10,894 nucleotides of DNA, from assembly GCA_016928755.1 (NCBI GenBank), contig JAFGKB010000239.1:1-10894 (forward strand), read 5' to 3'. The notes under the pieces were generated by a model. It was not told the origin of the DNA and ran no database searches. It worked only from the letters and a program-made list of their open reading frames with translations. The translations under genes and the position numbers were made by a program. This DNA comes from Anaerolineae bacterium. GTDB lineage: Bacteria; Chloroflexota; Anaerolineae; B4-G1; SLSP01. Each line of letters begins with the position of its first letter. Position 1 is the first letter of the stretch. Of this stretch, positions 6,556 through 10,894 are shown piece after piece.

Positions 6556-7494
6556 ATGGCTGATTTAGAGATGTCCAAACAAGAGATACTTGATGAATTG
6601 CTCGCAGCGCAACAAGAAATCACTGACTTAAAAGCTGTTATTGCGGCTCATGATGATAGCCGTATCTCAATGAATCAACAGAAGATGCTTGAGGTTGCCG
6701 GTGTCGGTATGGTCCTTTATAAATTCGATGGTACCGTGTTATCAATAGACCGTGGCGCGCTTAAGATTTTCGACCTAGAAGATGTCTATCCAGATCCTCG
6801 GGCTGTCCAGGGTAAAAAAATGGGGGATTTGATGGTCTATACCGGACGCCGGGGACGTTTACGTTCTATCATACGTGAGCAGGGTAAAGCCCAAAATGTC
6901 CTCTATGATTTCAAGACGGTTAAAGGCGATCTGCGCTGGTGTTTGCATGACTCTTATGTTATCCAACATCCTGAGACCGGTGAGGACATCATCCAGGCGA
7001 TTATCCGCGATATTACCGAACAGAAACTTGCCGAAGCTGAGCAAGAACGGTTGCAGCAAGAGATCATCGAGGCACAGCAACGCGCCATCCAGGAACTTTC
7101 CACTCCTATTATCCCGGTTATGGATGGCATCATTGTGATGCCCCTTGTGGGGAGCATTGATTCCTTACGCGCCAAAGACCTGTTACGGACATTATTAGAG
7201 GGTATTACCCACTATCGCGCCCGGGTGGTGATTCTTGATGTGACCGGTGTCTCAATCGTGGATACCGGCATCGTGAACCATTTAGATAAGACAATTCAGG
7301 CCGCGCGTCTTAAAGGTGCCCGCACTATTGTTACTGGCATCTCCGACGCGGTGGCGGAGACCATTGTGGATTTGGGCATTGATTGGGGAAAAATTCAGAC
7401 GCTTTCAAATTTACAGGCCGGATTGCTGGCCGCTTTACGCAGCTTAGGCATACAATTAGTTAGCACCGCATCTAATACTACGCACTCGGACTAA
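6556..7494 (+). CDS. rsbR: RsbR-type stressosome sensor, PAS-STAS (paralogue 3)
   Basis: A 312-residue paralogue. Coiled coil about 5-32, PAS about 43-157, linker helix about 158-180, STAS about 186-299, with predicted phospho-acceptors T237 and T260. Its PAS domain departs from the others at positions such as VLSIDRGAL (61-69) instead of MLFMDQGAL, and DPRAVQGKKMGDL (80-92). This suggests a different ligand or tuning. The end of the STAS domain also differs (IQTLSNLQAGL), and a polar tail of about ten residues follows (STASNTTHSD). The ribosome binding site is GAGG at 6545-6548. The gap to the next gene is 15 bases, and the TAA at 7492-7494 overlaps the rsbS ribosome binding site, so the two are likely translationally coupled. 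Confidence 0.9.
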   Translation: MADLEMSKQEILDELLAAQQEITDLKAVIAAHDDSRISMNQQKMLEVAGVGMVLYKFDGTVLSIDRGALKIFDLEDVYPDPRAVQGKKMGDLMVYTGRRGRLRSIIREQGKAQNVLYDFKTVKGDLRWCLHDSYVIQHPETGEDIIQAIIRDITEQKLAEAEQERLQQEIIEAQQRAIQELSTPIIPVMDGIIVMPLVGSIDSLRAKDLLRTLLEGITHYRARVVILDVTGVSIVDTGIVNHLDKTIQAARLKGARTIVTGISDAVAETIVDLGIDWGKIQTLSNLQAGLLAALRSLGIQLVSTASNTTHSD

Positions 7495-7499
7495 GGGAG
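7493..7499 (+). promoter_or_regulatory. Ribosome binding site that sets the rsbS GTG start
   Basis: AAGGGAG ends 10 bases before GTG 7510 but 16 bases before the in-frame ATG 7516. Spacing therefore favours the GTG. The first two bases of the site belong to the stop codon of the preceding gene. Confidence 0.5.
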
Positions 7500-7509
7500 A
7501 ATATTTATC

Positions 7510-7983
7510 GTGTTTATGGACGACGATTTTACAGATGATGCAATGTCCGGGGTAGCATCGACCATTCAGAAACTTGAAGACCTGTTGTTGGTGACCGTCC
7601 CCCGTGATTTGATGGATGATCAAGTTCTCAGCTTGCGCCGGGAAGTTGTCAAGCACATCCGCCTATATAATTCACTCTGGGTATTACTCGATTTCTCCCA
7701 GGTTGATATCTGCGATAGCTACTTTGGCCGTTTTATCCAAAGTATGGCTAATATGGTGCGCCTCACAGGTGCGCGGGTCATTATCTCCGGTTTGCAAGAT
7801 GCTGTCATTGAGACTATGGTGGAACTGGGGATGACATTGCCTGATGTCCGCGCCGTTTTGGACCTGGATGAAGCATTGGCAATGAGCCGGACCAATGGCA
7901 AGGTGGATGCGGATACTTCAGAGACAGAATTGGCAGAACTATCTTTTTTAGATTCTTCTACCTTTGACTTCTTCGAGGTTTAA
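7510..7983 (+). CDS. rsbS: RsbS-like STAS scaffold protein of the stressosome
   Basis: The product has 157 residues with one STAS domain (about 21-125) and no sensor domain. The line VDICDSYFGRFIQSM (65-79) matches the B. subtilis RsbS region around Ser59, so S70 is the predicted RsbT phosphorylation site. ISGLQDAVIETMVELGM (92-108) is the second family motif, here with Ser93 where RsbR has Thr. VRAVLDLDEAL (113-123) matches the last helix. B. subtilis RsbS is about 120 residues, so this protein carries an acidic N-terminal extension of about 20 residues (DDDFTDD) and a C-terminal tail from about 126 to 157, acidic and ending in SSTFDFFEV. Neither extension is part of the normal fold. The gene lies between three rsbR and two rsbT copies. 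It is one base from the next gene. Confidence 0.88.
   Translation: MFMDDDFTDDAMSGVASTIQKLEDLLLVTVPRDLMDDQVLSLRREVVKHIRLYNSLWVLLDFSQVDICDSYFGRFIQSMANMVRLTGARVIISGLQDAVIETMVELGMTLPDVRAVLDLDEALAMSRTNGKVDADTSETELAELSFLDSSTFDFFEV
7975..7978 (+). promoter_or_regulatory. Ribosome binding site that sets the first rsbT start
   Basis: GAGG inside the last codons of rsbS lies 6 bases before ATG 7985. An upstream in-frame TTG at 7964 has no such site and would add seven residues not expected in RsbT, so ATG 7985 is chosen. Confidence 0.55.
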
Positions 7984-7984
7984 T

Positions 7985-8404
7985 ATGGTTAGTCCAAGGT
8001 TGGCATCCAGAACGTGGTCAATAGAAGGTATGGTTGATGTGGTAACTGCCCGGCGATGTGGGCTAAAGACGGCATTATCATTAGGCTTTTCTACCCCTGA
8101 GGCGACGAAAATAGCTGTGGTTATCTCGGAATTAGGGCGTAATATCTTGCTTTATGCTGAGCGTGGACTTATAACGGTCAGTCCGCATAGTGATACTCTG
8201 CCTTATATTGAGATTATCGCTCAAGACCACGGGCCTGGTATAGAAGATGTCGAACGTGTCTTAGCCGGTGGCTATACAACTTCTGGTGGTTTGGGTAAAG
8301 GTGTTTCCGGCTCGCGCCGTCTGATGGATGAGTTTGAGATTGAGACGGCAGTGGGAGAGGGGACGAAAATTAGAGCCGTTAAGCGGTTGTACCGGAGACG
8401 TTAA
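7985..8404 (+). CDS. rsbT: RsbT-type serine kinase (switch kinase, copy 1)
   Basis: A 139-residue single-domain GHKL ATPase kinase; B. subtilis RsbT has 133 residues. ATP-site boxes are intact: N-box SELGRNILLYA (48-58, E49 and N53), G1 box DHGPGIED (81-88) and G2 lid GGLGKGVSG (101-109), then RRLMDEFEIE (111-120). Family role: bound to the RsbR/RsbS complex when unstressed; when activated it phosphorylates their STAS domains, leaves, and switches on a partner phosphatase or other output protein. It differs from canonical RsbT in the lid (KGVSG instead of AGLPG) and in the basic end RLYRRR. The gene starts one base after the rsbS stop, which fits translational coupling and matched stoichiometry. 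RsbW or another anti-sigma kinase is less likely because the G2 and C-terminal motifs are RsbT-like. Confidence 0.88.
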   Translation: MVSPRLASRTWSIEGMVDVVTARRCGLKTALSLGFSTPEATKIAVVISELGRNILLYAERGLITVSPHSDTLPYIEIIAQDHGPGIEDVERVLAGGYTTSGGLGKGVSGSRRLMDEFEIETAVGEGTKIRAVKRLYRRR

Positions 8405-8425
8405 CTCGCGTTAATGTTTTAGTGT

Positions 8426-8845
8426 GTGCATAAGAGTGTTGGTATAGAGGGCGCAACCCGCATCTTGGTCAAGCGGGATGCCGATATTGTCCTAGTGTGT
8501 CAGAGAGCTAGATCATTAGCTGCTGATCTTAAATTCTCAGGTAATGATCAAGTAGCGCTTGTTATTGCTATTTCAGAGATTGCCCGTAATATTATTTTAT
8601 ATGCCGGTGAGGGCGAGATCTTTATAAAAACAGTATTTGATGGCGACACCCCAGGGATTTGCATCGTCGCTCGTGACCAGGGCGCAGGTATCTCGGATGT
8701 CTCACTGGCATTACAGGATGGTTACTCTACCGGTGGGGGATTGGGCGTTGGTCTGCCCGGTGCCCGGCGTTTGATGGATGAGTTTGAGATTGATTCTAAA
8801 GTTGGACAAGGGACAACGGTGGCAATGATAAAATGGAACCGGTAA
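8426..8845 (+). CDS. rsbT: RsbT-type serine kinase (switch kinase, copy 2)
   Basis: A second 139-residue GHKL kinase, clearly homologous to the preceding gene but well diverged. N-box SEIARNIILYA (50-60, E51 and N55), G1 box RDQGAGISD (83-91) and lid GGLGVGLPG (104-112), followed by ARRLMDEFEID and IKWNR at the end. The lid and C-terminus match B. subtilis RsbT more closely than copy 1 does; copy 1 instead keeps the usual Pro of the G1 box (GPG), which is Ala here. The start is uncertain. GTG 8426 is the first possible codon after an in-frame TAG at 8420-8422, but it has no clear ribosome binding site, so it may depend on coupling to the gene 21 bases upstream. The end overlaps rsbX by 13 bases. 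It may share the RsbT role, act on a different output partner, or form mixed dimers with copy 1; the sequence does not decide. Confidence 0.85.
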   Translation: MHKSVGIEGATRILVKRDADIVLVCQRARSLAADLKFSGNDQVALVIAISEIARNIILYAGEGEIFIKTVFDGDTPGICIVARDQGAGISDVSLALQDGYSTGGGLGVGLPGARRLMDEFEIDSKVGQGTTVAMIKWNR

Positions 8846-9486
8846 ACTATGGTACGGGCGAGTTAGTATCCCCAGATGTTCCTCTCGTAACTTATGGTGT
8901 CGCGATGCAGAATTTCCCCGGTGAGGCAGAGTCAGGCGATCAGTATATTGTCGCCGATTTCCCTAATGGGATGCTAGTTTCGGTCATTGATGGCTTAGGA
9001 CATGGAGACAAGGCGAGCTTAGCCGCCAAGCGAGCGGTTGCAGTGCTCCAGAAAAATCCGCACCGCCCGGTAGATTGGTTACTCCAAGAGTGCCACCGGG
9101 CATTAAGAGGGACACGGGGTGTCGTGATGAGCATCGCGTCGTTCCATGCCTTCGATAATAAAATGACCTGGTTGGGAATCGGTAACGTCTACGGTATGCT
9201 CTTAAAGGCAGATGTGCCTTTTGGTTCCAAACCCAATACTCTGTTGTTACGGGGTGGTGTGGTGGGGTATAACTTACCTACTTTACGCCCCTTATCTGTG
9301 ACTGTCAATCGGGGGGATACTTTGATATTTGTCACCGATGGCATTCGCAGCAGTTTCTCCAAGGATTTGTCAATTGATGTCCCGCCACAGTCAATGGCCG
9401 ATGAAATCCTATCCCAGCACCGGCGCGGTACTGATGATGCGTTGGTACTCGTTGCCCGGTACCAGGGAAAACCTTCAAGCAAATAG
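8833..9486 (+). CDS. rsbX: RsbX-like PP2C-type serine/threonine phosphatase
   Basis: A 217-residue single-domain PPM (PP2C/SpoIIE) phosphatase, close to B. subtilis RsbX (199 residues) and lacking the N-terminal RsbT-binding domain of RsbU. Metal-site aspartates are seen at D36 (SGDQYIVAD), D53 (VIDGLGHGDKA), D169 (FVTDGIR) and D201/D202 (TDDALVLVA). Expected role: remove phosphates from the RsbR and RsbS STAS domains, so the complex can recapture RsbT and the response ends. The ATG at 8833 lies 13 bases inside the previous gene. Its best upstream site, GGTGG (8818-8822), is weak and distant, so translation is probably coupled. It is the last gene of the operon, and its stop codon sits in the terminator stem. 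SpoIIE-like output phosphatases share this fold, but small size and position favour RsbX. Confidence 0.85.
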   Translation: MEPVNYGTGELVSPDVPLVTYGVAMQNFPGEAESGDQYIVADFPNGMLVSVIDGLGHGDKASLAAKRAVAVLQKNPHRPVDWLLQECHRALRGTRGVVMSIASFHAFDNKMTWLGIGNVYGMLLKADVPFGSKPNTLLLRGGVVGYNLPTLRPLSVTVNRGDTLIFVTDGIRSSFSKDLSIDVPPQSMADEILSQHRRGTDDALVLVARYQGKPSSK

Positions 9487-9509
9487 CGGCCATATCCATA
9501 GCCGCTATT
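9482..9509 (+). terminator. Hairpin terminator overlapping the rsbX stop codon
   Basis: AATAGCGGC (9482-9490) and GCCGCTATT (9501-9509) form a perfect 9-bp stem with a 10-base loop. It is followed by CTCTCTTTATATG and, further on, the T-rich CTTCTTCTTTTTATC. The rsbX TAG (9484-9486) is inside the left arm. It closes the stressosome operon and faces the convergent phosphoesterase gene, whose stop is at 9570. Confidence 0.7.
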
Positions 9510-9569
9510 CTCTCTTTATATGCCTTCTTCTTTTTATCATCAAGCGCAGAATACTGCCTTGTGCTCAAC

Positions 9570-10478
9570 CTAATTATAGATACTCAACCTCACTGCCGGC
9601 GCGGTAACCTCTCTTAGCACTTGCTTGGTTAGCGGGTTAATGGTCCACTTCACTTGTAAGATTTCCCCTTGTTGTAGCTCCAACCCGGTCAGAATATTGG
9701 GCACAATACAACAGCCGGTGTTAAAATAAGGTGCCCGGTTATCGGCTGTGCTTATTGGGCGGTGGGTGTGGCCGCAGATGATGGGTTGGTGATTATCCTC
9801 TACCCAGGTGATAAGTCGTTGTTCAATACTTCTTCGGGTGAGGTTTTTCGTTGCCAAACGTGGAGCACGTCCAAATCCTAGCAGTTGGATACGTCGCCAG
9901 ATATGCCGGATAACCGGCCGGGTTATGTTCTTAAGCCGGTCACTTTTAATATCAGCCTGGTGACCGTGGGTCACAAAGATGTATTGTCCGGTGTTCTTAT
10001 GGCTTAAGATAAGACCTTCCCTGGCCAACATCCCATCTTTGTCTATATAGTGTGCTTTTCGATACGCCGTAATATCGTGGTTTCCGTAAAGTAGATGTAG
10101 TCGTTGTTGGTCGTCGAACTGGTGCAACATCTCAAACGTTTGGCCGTGTGCCTTGCGTATATCATCAAAGTTTTTATTCTTCCATAACTCTTCGCCATCA
10201 CCGACTTCAATGTAAGTAAATCCCTGATTGTAGTACTGGCTTAGTACATAGAGAAACAGTGACTCATTTCTCGCAAATTCATCTGTTGCACTATTATCAC
10301 CCCGGTGTGTATCACTGAAGAAGATGAACCGGGAATTATCATCAAAAGAAACCTTCTCGGCATCCTTAAAAGTTTTACTTAATTGTTTGTGTGTTATCAT
10401 CTGCCAGATATCTTGGTGTAGTAGTGGGTGATACCAAGGATACGCTCCGGTCGTAATGCTTTCCTGTGTTGCGATCAT
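9570..10478 (-). CDS. Calcineurin-like metallophosphoesterase
   Basis: The product has 302 residues from the chosen ATG. It carries the five blocks of a two-metal phosphoesterase in order: FFSDTHRGD (D56, H58), VGDGEELW (D94), YGNHD (N133, H134), VTHGHQAD (H171, H173) and CGHTHRP (H237, H239). These are the metal ligands and the catalytic Asn-His pair. No signal peptide or membrane segment is visible. About 45 residues precede the catalytic core and do not match anything I recognise. The substrate cannot be told from sequence. UDP-2,3-diacylglucosamine hydrolases (LpxH-like) and nucleic-acid phosphatases share these blocks. The start at 10478 is favoured by GGAG 5 bases upstream; an in-frame GTG at 10526 would add 16 residues without a ribosome binding site. 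Gene is convergent with the stressosome operon, so functional linkage is doubtful. Confidence 0.85.
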   Translation of the reverse strand: MIATQESITTGAYPWYHPLLHQDIWQMITHKQLSKTFKDAEKVSFDDNSRFIFFSDTHRGDNSATDEFARNESLFLYVLSQYYNQGFTYIEVGDGEELWKNKNFDDIRKAHGQTFEMLHQFDDQQRLHLLYGNHDITAYRKAHYIDKDGMLAREGLILSHKNTGQYIFVTHGHQADIKSDRLKNITRPVIRHIWRRIQLLGFGRAPRLATKNLTRRSIEQRLITWVEDNHQPIICGHTHRPISTADNRAPYFNTGCCIVPNILTGLELQQGEILQVKWTINPLTKQVLREVTAPAVRLSIYN

Positions 10479-10483
10479 AATCA

Positions 10484-10487
10484 CTCC
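10484..10487 (-). promoter_or_regulatory. Ribosome binding site that sets the phosphoesterase start
   Basis: On the - strand GGAG lies 5 bases before ATG 10478. This decides against the upstream in-frame GTG at 10526. A weak -10-like TATAGT lies further upstream (10514-10509) without a good -35. Confidence 0.5.
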
Positions 10488-10545
10488 GTATTGATAAAAT
10501 AAATGCTTACTATAACTGCGTCTCACCTAGAATAGTTTAAAGGAT

Positions 10546-10581
10546 GTTTATTAAGCTTGGGTTATCCTCATCTTAATAAAC
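10546..10581. repeat. 10-bp AT-rich perfect inverted repeat upstream of the phosphoesterase gene
   Basis: GTTTATTAAG (10546-10555) is the exact reverse complement of CTTAATAAAC (10572-10581), with 16 bases between. It overlaps a palindrome, AAACGTTT (10578-10585). It lies 68 bases before the phosphoesterase ATG, upstream of the weak -10-like box, so it may be an operator. A weak second terminator for the aminotransferase is the other reading. Confidence 0.5.
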
Positions 10582-10624
10582 GTTTAATATTACGTAAAAC
10601 CTTGTTACAGGTTTCATTGTTACC

Positions 10625-10660
10625 AACAGCCCGGCTTCCTGGAAGGTAAGCCGGGCTGTT
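10625..10660 (-). terminator. Strong GC-rich hairpin after the aminotransferase gene
   Basis: AACAGCCCGGCTT (10625-10637) and AAGCCGGGCTGTT (10648-10660) form a perfect 13-bp stem with a 10-base loop. It starts 40 bases past the aminotransferase stop in the direction of transcription. No T-run follows on either strand, so it is not a textbook intrinsic terminator. It may act as a terminator of the type without a T-tract or protect the 3' end of the mRNA. Position between two - strand genes fits an end-of-transcript role. Confidence 0.6.
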
Positions 10661-10699
10661 AGTGATGAGCCGGAAACGGAATAAACTTTCGGAGCACCT

Positions 10700-10894
10700 T
10701 TAGGCATAATTCCTTAGCCGTTGCATTGCCTCCTGGATTTTCTCCAGGGGGGCCGTGGCAGATATCCGTATGTAACCTTCCCCGGCAGAGCCGAAGAAGG
10801 TGCCCGGTGCGACGGCGATACCTGTTTCTTTGAGTATGGACAACGCAAACTCGGCGGACCGTTCGCCTTCTGGTATGCGTGCCCAGATATAGAA
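10700..10894 (-). CDS. Class I/II aminotransferase, C-terminal part (gene cut by window end)
   Basis: On the - strand the frame is open from the window edge to a TAA at 10702-10700, giving the last 64 residues. They begin FYIWARIPEG and contain the end of a PLP fold-type I aminotransferase small domain: GIAVAPGTFFGSAGEGYIR. The Arg in GYIRIS matches the conserved arginine that binds the substrate carboxylate. The pattern fits the aspartate/LL-diaminopimelate aminotransferase group (AspC-, DapL- or AlaA-like). The substrate cannot be set from this fragment, and the PLP lysine lies outside the window. Likely ends at the hairpin 40 bases downstream. Confidence 0.85.
   Translation of the reverse strand, partial: FYIWARIPEGERSAEFALSILKETGIAVAPGTFFGSAGEGYIRISATAPLEKIQEAMQRLRNYA

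Noticed and set aside
5731..7175. Matching - strand open frames in the rsbR copies (for example 5997-6218 and 6954-7175 encode similar peptides)
   Set aside because: The similarity between these antisense peptides is a by-product of the rsbR paralogy on the + strand, not evidence of a conserved antisense gene.
4646..7494. LOV-type (flavin) photosensor domain in the RsbR proteins
   Set aside because: The flavin-binding NCRFLQ-type cysteine motif of LOV domains is not present in any of the three PAS domains.
10479..10526. 16-residue N-terminal extension of the phosphoesterase starting at GTG 10526
   Set aside because: There is no ribosome binding site before that GTG, whereas GGAG is well placed for ATG 10478.

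Overview
The window is bacterial chromosomal DNA of intermediate GC content with tightly packed genes. Most genes carry strong GGAGG-type ribosome binding sites, and several sit in tight operons. The best guess for the source is a member of the Chloroflexota (Anaerolineae-like). This rests on the style of the PAS-STAS RsbR proteins and on the gene mix, not on any marker gene, so it is an inference. No RNA gene, insertion sequence, prophage gene or CRISPR array was found.

Layout. Bases 2-148 may hold the tail of an unidentified gene that starts outside the window. A PH-domain/SHOCT-domain protein follows (210-803). Next is an NAD biosynthesis operon: a single-chain fusion of quinolinate phosphoribosyltransferase (NadC) and quinolinate synthase (NadA) at 872-2818, and 12 bases later L-aspartate oxidase (NadB, 2831-4468). 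Together they cover the whole route from aspartate to nicotinate mononucleotide. A hairpin at 4486-4518 closes this operon.

From 4646 to 9486 lies a seven-gene stressosome module on the + strand: three tandem paralogous PAS-STAS RsbR sensors, one RsbS scaffold with terminal extensions, two different RsbT-type switch kinases, and an RsbX-type PP2C phosphatase. Gaps shrink along the operon from 42 bases to a 13-base overlap. By analogy with Bacillus subtilis, RsbR and RsbS would co-assemble and hold RsbT. On a signal RsbT would phosphorylate the STAS domains and be released to act on an output partner, and RsbX would reset the complex. No output gene (RsbU, RsbV, RsbW, a sigma factor or a cyclase) is present in the window. 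The doubled kinase and the missing output are the most interesting points. A hairpin overlapping the rsbX stop codon ends the module.

On the - strand, convergent to the module, is a calcineurin-like metallophosphoesterase (9570-10478). Upstream of it in transcription order is the 3' end of a class I/II aminotransferase gene (10700-10894, cut by the window edge). The 221 bases between them hold a 13-bp GC-rich hairpin and a 10-bp AT-rich inverted repeat.
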